Origin: an uncultured Eubacteriales bacterium
GTDB taxonomy: Bacteria > Bacillota_A > Clostridia > Christensenellales > Aristaeellaceae
DNA length: 5,768 nt
Direction of reading: 5' to 3'
Assembly: GCA_944333375.1 (NCBI GenBank)
Contig: CALVKX010000132.1
Location: 1-5,768 of the forward strand
The position numbers and the translations under genes were made by a program. Positions 1-5,673 of this stretch are shown here, in pieces (within the stretch, counting starts at the first letter, position 1; the number at the start of each line of letters is the position of its first letter). The notes below the pieces were generated by a model that saw only the letters and a program-made list of their open reading frames with translations, did no database searches and had not been told where the DNA came from.

Positions 1-602
1 TGGAAGTCGCCCAGCTCGTCGATGAGCAGCAGGTCCATGTTCTGGCTGGTCTTCTCGCGGTACGTCTCGCCCATGCGCACGATGTAGCCGGCCTTGGTGT
101 TGGTGAAGTAGTCGCCGTTGATGGCCACGATGCCGTTGTAGTTCTTGGAGATGGTGGTGGTGTGGTTGGTGCTGGAGGAGCCGATCTTCTGCCCGGCCAC
201 CGCCGTGCGAAGCTGCGAGGGCGTGGCGATCTTGACATAGGCGATGAACACATCGCTGTCATACATGCGCTTTTGCTCCAGCTCCACGATGATGGTGTCG
301 TCGCGGTAGCCGCTTTCGGTAAAATTGGCCGCCACGGGCGTATTGCCCGGGGCAAAGAGGTCGATGGGCAGCGCGTCCACCGTGGCCGCGGGCAAAATAT
401 CGCTGAACACCGCGCTGGCCAGCACTGCGTCGGGCGCGGGCAAAGAGGCTTCCCGCGCGGCCTCCTTTTCGTAGGCCGCGTCCAGGTAGCGCCGCTGCGC
501 GTCCTCGGTGACCGCGCCGGAGGGGATCAAAAACGTCAGGGACACCGCCATGAGCACCGCGAGCACGCCCGCGGCCCAAGCATAAGCTTTGCGCATCGTC
601 AT
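1..602 (-). CDS. Phosphodiester glycosidase family protein (NAGPA domain), partial at the C-terminal end
   Basis: The minus-strand frame is open from position 602 to the window edge (200 complete codons plus two bases), so the C-terminal part is missing. The N-terminus reads MTMRKAYAWAAGVLAVLMAV: a short basic start followed by a hydrophobic stretch to about residue 25. That indicates a signal peptide or membrane anchor and an extracytoplasmic location. The spacer that follows is Ala/Asp/Glu-rich. A folded domain begins near residue 110 and contains GIVAINGDYF, then YIVRMGETYRE and MDLLLIDELGDF. The NGDYF element and the later LLLIDE-GDF element are typical of the NAGPA/phosphodiester glycosidase family (PF09992). 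That family includes the GlcNAc-1-phosphodiester glycosidase that uncovers mannose-6-phosphate, and many bacterial cell-surface proteins of uncertain substrate. The start could be 602 or the in-frame ATG at 596; a doubled AGGAAGGA ribosome binding site fits either. The family call is fairly secure, but the substrate cannot be told from the sequence. Confidence 0.85.
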   Translation of the reverse strand, partial: MTMRKAYAWAAGVLAVLMAVSLTFLIPSGAVTEDAQRRYLDAAYEKEAAREASLPAPDAVLASAVFSDILPAATVDALPIDLFAPGNTPVAANFTESGYRDDTIIVELEQKRMYDSDVFIAYVKIATPSQLRTAVAGQKIGSSSTNHTTTISKNYNGIVAINGDYFTNTKAGYIVRMGETYREKTSQNMDLLLIDELGDF

Positions 603-605
603 CGT

Positions 606-613
606 TCCTTCCT
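606..613 (-). promoter_or_regulatory. Ribosome binding site (AGGAAGGA) of the phosphodiester glycosidase gene
   Basis: On the minus strand AGGAAGGA lies directly before the paired start codons ATGACGATG. The first AGGA sits 7 bases before the ATG at 602 and the second sits 9 bases before the ATG at 596. The site confirms that translation begins here but does not decide between the two starts, which differ by two residues (MTMRK or MRK). Confidence 0.7.
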
Positions 614-666
614 GAAAAGCAAATCAAGCCGCCGTCCGGCGCGCGATGCACACAGAACGACACTTT

Positions 667-695
667 ATTATACAACAGCCTTCCCCGGCGCACAA
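667..695 (-). promoter_or_regulatory. Sigma-A-type promoter for the phosphodiester glycosidase gene
   Basis: Read on the minus strand, a TTGTGC -35 element (690-695) is followed after exactly 17 bases by a perfect TATAAT -10 element (667-672). Transcription would start near 660, giving a leader of roughly 58 bases before the start codon. The hexamers and spacing are seen directly; use as a promoter is inferred. No operator or riboswitch-like fold is evident in the leader. Confidence 0.65.
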
Positions 696-764
696 GCGGC
701 GATTTGCGCGCCGGTATCGCTAAGAAGGCGCTAAGGTTGACCGCCCGGGCCTTCGTATTTTCAT

Positions 765-793
765 TTGCGTTTCCAGCCTCTATGAAGTATAAT
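765..793 (+). promoter_or_regulatory. Sigma-A-type promoter for the riboflavin kinase-ecf-truA operon
   Basis: A TTGCGT -35 element (765-770), a 17-base spacer and a perfect TATAAT -10 element (788-793) precede the riboflavin kinase start at 836. The predicted transcript starts near 800, which leaves a leader of only about 35 bases. That is too short for an FMN riboswitch. The -10 lies inside a near-palindrome, AAGTAT-A-ATACTT (785-797), which could be a coincidence or a protein-binding site. This placement also argues against a longer N-terminus for the downstream gene, because the promoter would then be inside the coding region. Confidence 0.6.
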
Positions 794-835
794 ACTTGCG
801 CTTTCCATCTTCCATTTCGGGAAAGGAGCGCTCCC

Positions 836-1300
836 ATGTCCCAACCCTTCGATCTGCCCGGCGCCCTGTTCACCTTTCACGGACAGGTGGTGCGCGGCAA
901 GCGCCTGGGCAGCCGCCTGGGCTTTCCCACGGCCAACATCGTCTATGATCCCCGCAGCCGCACCTGGCCCCGCGAAGGCGTATACGCAGGCGTGGCGTGG
1001 CTGGATGGCGAAAGCCGCGGTTATGTCAGCATTATCAATCAGGGCCGCCATCCGACCGTCCCCGAGGGGATTGCCACAGTCGAAGCGCATCTGCTGGGAC
1101 ATGCGCACTCCGACCTCTACGGACGGGGCCTGACCCTGGTCTACTGCCGCTACCTCAGGCCCGAGCAGACGTTTCCCACGCTGGAGGCGCTCAGGGAGCA
1201 GCTCAGGCGCGACCGCCTCAGCGCCCTTGCGTGGGCGGGGGAGCACGCGCCGGCCCTTGTGGAGGGGCTGGACACGGAAGCGTTTTTCCATCAAGCATAA
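836..1300 (+). CDS. Stand-alone riboflavin kinase (flavokinase), RibF C-terminal-domain type
   Basis: The gene encodes 154 residues that cover only the flavokinase domain (PF01687), which makes FMN from riboflavin and ATP in the cytoplasm. Visible motifs are the glycine-rich start GQVVRGKRLGSRLGFPTANI with PTAN at residues 31-34, GVYAG at 48-52, NQGRHPT at 68-74, VEAHLLG with the probable catalytic base Glu83, and DLYGRGL at 94-99. The LRP--TFPTLEALREQL--D tail (107-126) is typical of the family. Most bacterial RibF proteins are about 300 residues and carry an N-terminal FAD synthetase (nucleotidyltransferase) domain; that domain is absent here. The ATG at 836 is preceded by GGAG (825-828) with 7-base spacing. 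An upstream in-frame ATG at 704 would place the promoter inside the gene, so it is rejected. This is the first gene of the operon with ecfA1. FMN made here would trap imported riboflavin, but FAD synthesis must be encoded elsewhere. Confidence 0.88.
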   Translation: MSQPFDLPGALFTFHGQVVRGKRLGSRLGFPTANIVYDPRSRTWPREGVYAGVAWLDGESRGYVSIINQGRHPTVPEGIATVEAHLLGHAHSDLYGRGLTLVYCRYLRPEQTFPTLEALREQLRRDRLSALAWAGEHAPALVEGLDTEAFFHQA

Positions 1301-1312
1301 AGGAGCCGGAGC

Positions 1313-2170
1313 ATGTCAGACGAGAGCTACGTATTTCCGATGCAGACCGAGGACGTCTGCTATCAGTACGACGAGGACGGGGACAACGCCGTAAACCGGG
1401 TGAGCCTGCGCGTGGAGCGCGGGACGTTCGTGGCGGTGCTGGGGCACAACGGCAGCGGCAAGAGCACGCTGGCCAAGCTGATGAACGCCCTGTTTCTGCC
1501 CACGGAGGGCCGCGTGCTGGTCTGCGGCATGGACACCGCCCAGGACGAGGAGGTCTGGCGCATCCGGCGCCACGCGGGCATGGTGTTTCAGAACCCGGAC
1601 AATCAGATCGTGGCCAACGTGGTGCGCGAGGACGTGGCCTTCGGGCTGGAGAACCTGGGCGTGCCGCACGAGGACATGATCCCCCGCATCGACGCGGCGC
1701 TGGCCGCCGTGCGCATGACCGAGCGCGCCTCCTTTGCCCCGCACATGCTCAGCGGCGGCCAGAAGCAGCGGGTGGCCGTGGCCGGGGTTTTGGCGATGCA
1801 GCCGGAGGTGATGATCCTGGACGAGGCCACGGCCATGCTCGACCCCGCGGGCCGCGCCGACGTGCTGGCCACCGTGCGCAGGCTCAACCGTGAGCAGGGC
1901 ATGACGGTCATCTGGATCACGCATTTTATGGAGGAGGCGGCCGCGGCCGACCGCGTGGTGGTGCTGGACAAGGGCAAAATCGCCCTGGACGGCACGCCGG
2001 CGGAGGTCTTTTCCCGCGTGGAGGAGGTCAAGGCGCTGGGGCTGGACGTGCCGCCCATGGCCGAGCTGGCCATGCGCCTCAACGAAAACGGCTTTTCCCT
2101 CCCCTCCGGGGTGCTGACGGTCGCCGATATGGTAAAGGAGCTGAAAAAAGCGCTATGCCCATCCAAGTAG
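1313..2170 (+). CDS. ecfA1: Energy-coupling factor transporter ATPase EcfA1 (CbiO-type)
   Basis: This 285-residue protein is an ABC ATPase of the ECF vitamin importers. It has Walker A GHNGSGKS (residues 44-51), the Q-loop VFQNPDNQIV with Gln93, signature LSGGQ (146-150), Walker B VMILDE with catalytic Glu171, the D-loop AMLDP and switch His204 in WITHFMEEA. FQNPDNQIV, the DEAT-MLDP run and the N-terminal Tyr-rich start are characteristic of EcfA1 rather than its partner. The C-terminal extension after residue 215 (GTPAEVFS, then a PP-ELA-RL segment) is the usual ECF ATPase dimerisation region. All catalytic elements are intact. The AAAGGAG ribosome binding site overlaps the stop codon of the riboflavin kinase gene and is 7 bases from the ATG. 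The gene overlaps ecfA2 by 16 bases. EcfA1 should pair with EcfA2 and bind EcfT at the inner face of the membrane. Confidence 0.95.
   Translation: MSDESYVFPMQTEDVCYQYDEDGDNAVNRVSLRVERGTFVAVLGHNGSGKSTLAKLMNALFLPTEGRVLVCGMDTAQDEEVWRIRRHAGMVFQNPDNQIVANVVREDVAFGLENLGVPHEDMIPRIDAALAAVRMTERASFAPHMLSGGQKQRVAVAGVLAMQPEVMILDEATAMLDPAGRADVLATVRRLNREQGMTVIWITHFMEEAAAADRVVVLDKGKIALDGTPAEVFSRVEEVKALGLDVPPMAELAMRLNENGFSLPSGVLTVADMVKELKKALCPSK
2134..2140 (+). promoter_or_regulatory. Ribosome binding site of ecfA2 inside ecfA1
   Basis: AAAGGAG lies within the last codons of ecfA1, 14 bases before the ecfA2 ATG at 2155. The spacing is longer than ideal. Ribosomes finishing ecfA1 at 2170 pass the ecfA2 start, so coupling may make up for it. 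No better start codon lies nearby, and the MPIQVEHLTHTY N-terminus matches the family. Confidence 0.5.
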
Positions 2171-3021
2171 AGCATCTCACCCACACCTACATGCCCGGCA
2201 GCCCCTTTTCCGCCGTGGCGCTGCACGACGTGAGCCTGACCATCGACGATGGCGAGCTCATCGGGCTTCTGGGCCACACGGGCAGCGGCAAAACCACGCT
2301 GGTGCAGCACCTCAACGGCCTCATCAAGCCCACCGAGGGCCGGGTGGTGGTGGACGGGCTGGACCTGACGCAAAAGGGCGTAAGCCTTCTGGAGGTCCGA
2401 AAGAAGGTCGGGCTGGTGTTCCAGTACCCCGAGTACCAGCTCTTTGAGGAAACCGTGGCCAAGGACATCGCCTTCGGCCCCCGCAACATGGGGCTGGAGG
2501 CGGAGGAGATCGACCGGCGCGTGCGCGGCGCCATGCGCCAGGTGGGTCTTGACTACGACGCCGTGGCCGAGCGCTCGCCCTTTGAGCTCAGCGGCGGACA
2601 GATGCGCCGCGTGGCCATCGCGGGCGTGCTGGCCATGCATCCGCGCGTGCTCATCCTGGACGAGCCCACCGCCGGGCTGGACCCCGCGGGGCGAAACAGC
2701 ATCCTCAGGATGATTCGGGAGCTGCATGCCGCGGGCGGGCTGACGGTCATCATGGTCAGCCACAGCATGGACGACATCTCCACGCTGGCCACGCGGCTGG
2801 TGGTGATGAGCCGGGGCGAGCTGGTGATGACCGGCACGCCGCGCGAGGTTTTCTCACGGCAGGAGGAGCTGCGCGCCATCGGCCTGGGCGTGCCGCAGGC
2901 GGCGGAGCTGGCCCATGCGCTCATCGCCGAGGGCTTCCCCCTTCCCGCCGATCTCTACACGCTGGATGAGGTCTGCGCCGCCATCGTGGCGCTTAAAAGC
3001 AGGGAGGGGCGCGCATGCTGA
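2155..3021 (+). CDS. ecfA2: Energy-coupling factor transporter ATPase EcfA2 (CbiO-type)
   Basis: The second ABC ATPase of the ECF module has 288 residues. It shows Walker A GHTGSGKT (40-47), the Q-loop FQYPEYQLFEETV with Gln90, signature LSGGQ (145-149), Walker B VLILDE with catalytic Glu170, the D-loop PTAGLDP and switch His203 in VSHSMDD. The FQYPEYQLFE motif and FGPRNMGL are typical of EcfA2 and set it apart from the FQNPDNQ form of EcfA1. The end (PREVFSRQEELRAIGLGVP--AELA) is the usual C-terminal dimerisation domain. Both ATPases keep the catalytic glutamate and histidine, so both nucleotide sites of the heterodimer should be active. The gene overlaps ecfA1 by 16 bases and ecfT by 7. The two ATPases are clearly paralogous and presumably arose by an ancient duplication, as in other group II ECF systems. 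Confidence 0.95.
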   Translation: MPIQVEHLTHTYMPGSPFSAVALHDVSLTIDDGELIGLLGHTGSGKTTLVQHLNGLIKPTEGRVVVDGLDLTQKGVSLLEVRKKVGLVFQYPEYQLFEETVAKDIAFGPRNMGLEAEEIDRRVRGAMRQVGLDYDAVAERSPFELSGGQMRRVAIAGVLAMHPRVLILDEPTAGLDPAGRNSILRMIRELHAAGGLTVIMVSHSMDDISTLATRLVVMSRGELVMTGTPREVFSRQEELRAIGLGVPQAAELAHALIAEGFPLPADLYTLDEVCAAIVALKSREGRAC

Positions 3022-3821
3022 GAGACATCACCCTCGGTCAGTACATCCCCGGCGACACGGTCATCCACCGCCTCGACCCCCGGGGCAAGATCATCCTGAC
3101 CATTTTCTATATCGCCATCATCTTCTGCGTGACCAGCCCCGTGTGGTATGTCATTCCCCTGGCCTACCTGCTGGCCGCCTCCCGGCTGTCCGGCCTTTCG
3201 GCCAGGCGGCTGCTCAGGTCGGTCAGGCCCCTGCGATTCCTTCTGATCCTGACCTTCGTGCTCAACCTGTTCTTCTCCGCCGGCACCACCGTATGGGTGG
3301 AGTGGGGCTTCCTGCGCATCACGCGGGAGGGTTTCTTCACCGCGGTCCACTTCAGCATGCGCCTGGTGTTTCTGGTGGCGGGCACGTCGCTGCTGACCCT
3401 GACGACCTCGCCCGTGGCCCTCAGCGACGGCATCGAGATGCTCCTCGGGCCCCTGAAGGTGATCCACTTTCCCGCCCATGAGCTGGCCATGATGATGACC
3501 ATCGCGCTTCGCTTCATCCCCACCCTCATCGAGGAGGCCGACAAGATCATGAAGGCGCAGATGGCGCGCGGCGCGGACTTTGAAAGCGGCAACCTGCTCA
3601 AGCGTGCCAAGGCGATGGTCCCGCTGCTGGTGCCGCTGTTTGTCAGCGCCTTCCGCCGCGCGGGGGATCTGGCCATGGCCATGGAGGCGCGCTGCTACCA
3701 CGGCGGGGAGGGCCGCACGCGCCTTCGCGTGCTCAGATACACCAGAAGCGACCTGTGGGCGCTGCTTGTGACGGTGGGCACGCTGCTTGTGACCATTCTG
3801 GCCGGGATGTGGCTGAAATGA
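3015..3821 (+). CDS. ecfT: Energy-coupling factor transporter transmembrane protein EcfT
   Basis: This 268-residue membrane protein joins the two ATPases to the vitamin-binding S component. An N-terminal HRLDPRGKI segment (about 18-26) is a family hallmark. Hydrophobic segments lie at roughly 27-40, 43-57, 73-90, 112-130, 196-212 and 246-265. A cytoplasmic region holds the two coupling motifs: AQMARGADF (ARG at 184-186) and AMEARCYHGGEGRTR (ARC at 225-227). The arginines in these motifs dock into grooves of the ATPases. The glycine of the second motif is replaced here by Cys, a variant I believe occurs in other Clostridia. The ATG overlaps the ecfA2 end as ATGCTGA and is preceded by GGAGG (3003-3007) at 7-base spacing. 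The gene overlaps truA by ATGA. With no S component in the window, the substrate range cannot be read; group II modules are shared between several S components. Confidence 0.94.
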   Translation: MLRDITLGQYIPGDTVIHRLDPRGKIILTIFYIAIIFCVTSPVWYVIPLAYLLAASRLSGLSARRLLRSVRPLRFLLILTFVLNLFFSAGTTVWVEWGFLRITREGFFTAVHFSMRLVFLVAGTSLLTLTTSPVALSDGIEMLLGPLKVIHFPAHELAMMMTIALRFIPTLIEEADKIMKAQMARGADFESGNLLKRAKAMVPLLVPLFVSAFRRAGDLAMAMEARCYHGGEGRTRLRVLRYTRSDLWALLVTVGTLLVTILAGMWLK

Positions 3822-4645
3822 GCGCCCTGCCCCCCATCGTCCGCACGCCCCCGCCCGAGGGCACGCACCGGGTGCTGCTGACCGTGAGCTACAAGGGCAC
3901 CGCCTACGCGGGCTGGCAGTGGCAGGACAACGCCCTGAGCGTTCAGCAGGTGCTGGAGGAGGCGCTTTCCCATCTCACCGGCGAGCGCCTGCGCCTGACC
4001 GGCGCCAGCCGTACCGACGCGGGCGTGCACGCCCTGGGCCAGCGGGCGCACTTTGACACCGCCTCGCGCATCCCCCCGGACAAGTTCCCCTTCGCCCTCA
4101 ACGCGCTTCTGCCCCCGGACATCCGGGTGCTGGAGGGCTTTTCGGTCCCTTCGGATTTTCATGCGCGCTTTGACGCGCGCTGCAAGCGCTACACCTACCG
4201 CATCCACAACGCGCCCCACGCCAGCGCGCTCCTGGGGGAGGTGACGGCGCACGTGCCCCGGCCGCTGGACCTTGCCCGCATGCGGGAAGCCCTCGACGCG
4301 CTGCCGGGCACCCACGACTTCGCGGCCTTTCAGGCCGCCGGCGGCACGGCCAAAACGACCGTGCGCACCATCACCGAGGCGCGTCTGCGACGCGAGGGCG
4401 CGCTCATCACCCTGACGGTCTGCGGAAACGCCTTTCTCTACAACATGGTCCGCATCATCGCCGGAACGCTTGTGGACATCGGCATGGGCCGCCTGGACCC
4501 CGGTGCCTTCTCCCGTGCGCTGCAAACCGGCGACCGCCTGGCGCTGGGCGTGACCGCTCCCGCCCGCGGCCTGGAGCTGACGCGGGTGGAATATGCGAAT
4601 GATCCTGCGCAGGCAGGAATTTTGTCCCATCGAAACGAACTTTAG
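3818..4645 (+). CDS. truA: tRNA pseudouridine(38-40) synthase TruA
   Basis: TruA converts uridines 38, 39 and 40 in the tRNA anticodon stem to pseudouridine. The 275-residue length is usual for the family. Visible elements are VSYKGTAYAGWQWQ (24-36), the catalytic motif GASRTDAGVHALGQ with Asp67 as the probable nucleophile, and the ARFDARCKRYTYRI segment (116-129). Also present are HDFAAFQAAGG (166-176), the conserved NAFLYNMVRIIAGTLVDIG block (204-222) and the APARGLELTRVEY ending (247-259). The start at 3818 forms an ATGA overlap with the ecfT stop; a longer in-frame start at 3755 would read deep into ecfT with a poor N-terminus, so it is rejected. No strong ribosome binding site is seen, which fits translation coupled to ecfT. 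The ecf-truA link is common in Firmicutes, where rplM-rpsI often follow; here degV follows instead. The gene ends with TAG. Confidence 0.96.
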   Translation: MSALPPIVRTPPPEGTHRVLLTVSYKGTAYAGWQWQDNALSVQQVLEEALSHLTGERLRLTGASRTDAGVHALGQRAHFDTASRIPPDKFPFALNALLPPDIRVLEGFSVPSDFHARFDARCKRYTYRIHNAPHASALLGEVTAHVPRPLDLARMREALDALPGTHDFAAFQAAGGTAKTTVRTITEARLRREGALITLTVCGNAFLYNMVRIIAGTLVDIGMGRLDPGAFSRALQTGDRLALGVTAPARGLELTRVEYANDPAQAGILSHRNEL

Positions 4646-4650
4646 AAGAA

Positions 4651-4683
4651 GGCGCCTGGCGCCCCACAGGGAAATACCCCCTG
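4651..4683 (+). other. Two small hairpins between truA and the degV-family gene
   Basis: The 75-base gap contains a perfect inverted repeat GGCGCC-T-GGCGCC (4651-4663), which can fold as a 5-bp GGCGC stem with a CTG loop. It is followed by CAGGG...CCCTG (4667-4671 and 4679-4683, 7-base loop). No T-tract follows either, so this is not a standard intrinsic terminator. It might stabilise or process the mRNA, or do nothing. I see no convincing promoter in the gap, so degV may be read through from the operon. Confidence 0.35.
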
Positions 4684-4720
4684 AAATCAGCCGCAAAATA
4701 GAGAAAGAGAGTGACCTGCC

Positions 4721-5608
4721 ATGGCAAACTACATCCTCAGCTGCTGCTCCACCGCCGATCTGAGCGAACAGCACTTTCGCGAGCGCGACATCCACTATAT
4801 CTGCTTCCACTACATGCTCAACGGAAAATCCTACAGCGACGACCTGGGCAAAACCATGTCCTTTGACGCCTTCTATCAGGCGATGGCCGACGGCGCCCAG
4901 ACGCGGACCTCGCAGGTCAACGTGGACGAGTATGTGGCCTACTTCACCCCGTTTCTGGAGCAGGGGCTGGACATCCTGCACGTGACCCTCTCCAGCGGCA
5001 TCTCCGGCACCTACAACTCCGCCTGCCTGGCGCGCGACGAGCTGGCGGCGAAGTACCCGCAGCGCCGCATCTACGTGGTGGACTCCCTGGGCGCGTCCTC
5101 GGGCTACGGCCTTCTGATGGACAAGCTGGCCGACCTGCGCGACGGCGGGATGGAGCTGGAGGAGCTGCGCGACTGGACGGAAAACAACCGCCTCAGGCTG
5201 CACCACTGGTTCTTCTCCACCGACCTGACCTTCTACGTCCGCGGCGGGCGCATCTCCAAGGCCAGCGGCTGGTTCGGCACCATGCTGCACATCTGCCCCC
5301 TGCTCAACATGGACGACCTGGGCCGCCTGATCCCCCGCTTCAAGATCCGCGGCAAGAACAAGGTCATCCGTGAGATCGCCGCCCGCATGGTGGAGCACGC
5401 GCAGGACGGCACGGACTACAGCGGCAAGTGCTACATTTCCAACTCTGCCTGCATGGAGGACGCGCAGGCCGTGGCGCGTCTGGTGGAGGAGCGCTTCCCC
5501 AGGCTTAGCGGCAAGGTGGAGATCAACAGCATCGGCACCACCATCGGCAGCCATACCGGCCCGGGTACCGTCGCGCTGTTTTTCTGGGGCGACGAGCGCG
5601 TAAGGTGA
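4721..5608 (+). CDS. DegV family (fatty-acid-binding, FakB-like fold) protein
   Basis: The 295 residues match the DegV/EDD fold (PF02645) along the whole length. Family motifs are RTSQVNVDEY with the lipid-head Thr63-Ser64 (62-71), LSSGISGTYNSA (90-101), VVDSLGASSGYGLLMD (119-134), LTFYVRGGRIS (169-179) and the closing IGTTIGSHTGPGTVALFF (271-288). Related FakB proteins bind a fatty acid and present it to the kinase FakA for phosphorylation and use in phospholipid synthesis. No FakA (DAK-type kinase) is in the window, so that role is inferred from the family. The N-terminus ILSCCSTADLS carries two cysteines where many DegV proteins have an Asp (as in TDST). The protein appears cytoplasmic: no signal peptide or membrane segment. 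The ATG at 4721 has a weak GAGAG site (4707-4711). A strong terminator follows the stop, making this the last gene of the transcript. Confidence 0.93.
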   Translation: MANYILSCCSTADLSEQHFRERDIHYICFHYMLNGKSYSDDLGKTMSFDAFYQAMADGAQTRTSQVNVDEYVAYFTPFLEQGLDILHVTLSSGISGTYNSACLARDELAAKYPQRRIYVVDSLGASSGYGLLMDKLADLRDGGMELEELRDWTENNRLRLHHWFFSTDLTFYVRGGRISKASGWFGTMLHICPLLNMDDLGRLIPRFKIRGKNKVIREIAARMVEHAQDGTDYSGKCYISNSACMEDAQAVARLVEERFPRLSGKVEINSIGTTIGSHTGPGTVALFFWGDERVR

Positions 5609-5616
5609 CAAGCCTG

Positions 5617-5646
5617 TCCCGCTCCCCCTCCGGGAGCGGGATTTTT
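5617..5646 (+). terminator. Intrinsic (Rho-independent) terminator after the degV-family gene
   Basis: A 10-bp perfect stem TCCCGCTCCC / GGGAGCGGGA closes a 5-base CCTCC loop (5627-5631) and runs into TTTTT (5642-5646). It begins 9 bases after the degV stop codon. This is a textbook terminator for the plus-strand transcript, and probably ends the whole operon that starts near 800 if there is read-through after truA. Confidence 0.92.
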
Positions 5647-5652
5647 GTATGC

Positions 5653-5673
5653 AAAAAGGCGGCTTTCGCCGCC
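5653..5673 (-). terminator. Intrinsic terminator for a convergent minus-strand gene
   Basis: On the minus strand the sequence reads GGCGGC-GAAA-GCCGCC followed by TTTTT (5657 down to 5653): a 6-bp GC stem with a stable GAAA tetraloop and a T-tract. On the plus strand the A-run is on the wrong side, so it serves transcripts coming from the right. It implies a gene whose end lies just right of 5674, mostly outside the window. Confidence 0.8.

Noticed and set aside
162..734. Plus-strand open frame over the phosphodiester glycosidase gene
   Set aside because: The minus strand there encodes the NGDYF-type domain with a proper ribosome binding site and promoter. The plus-strand frame has no such signals and runs through the intergenic promoter region.
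737..742. TTGACC as the -35 element of the operon promoter
   Set aside because: It is about 45 bases from the TATAAT at 788, and no -10-like hexamer is found 16-18 bases after it. TTGCGT at 765-770 has the correct 17-base spacing.
704..835. Upstream extension of the riboflavin kinase start to the ATG at 704
   Set aside because: The extra 44 residues match nothing in the family, the ATG lacks a good ribosome binding site, and the operon promoter (765-793) would lie inside the gene.
794..835. Possible FMN riboswitch before the riboflavin kinase gene
   Set aside because: The predicted leader is only about 35 bases, far shorter than the FMN aptamer, and none of its conserved helices is visible.
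997..1893. Plus-strand open frame overlapping the riboflavin kinase and ecfA1 in another frame
   Set aside because: The product is dominated by Arg, Gly and Ala, the usual out-of-frame product of GC-rich coding DNA, and overlaps two genes with full family motifs.
1603..2763. Long minus-strand open frame antisense to ecfA1 and ecfA2
   Set aside because: It is the complement of two intact ABC ATPase genes in a GC-rich genome; the product shows no domain and is rich in His and Ser runs.
1313..3821. Cobalt or nickel transporter (CbiO/CbiQ of a dedicated group I system)
   Set aside because: Two different ATPases with EcfA1- and EcfA2-type Q-loops plus EcfT next to truA, with no cbiM/cbiN or nikM genes, fit the shared group II vitamin module instead.
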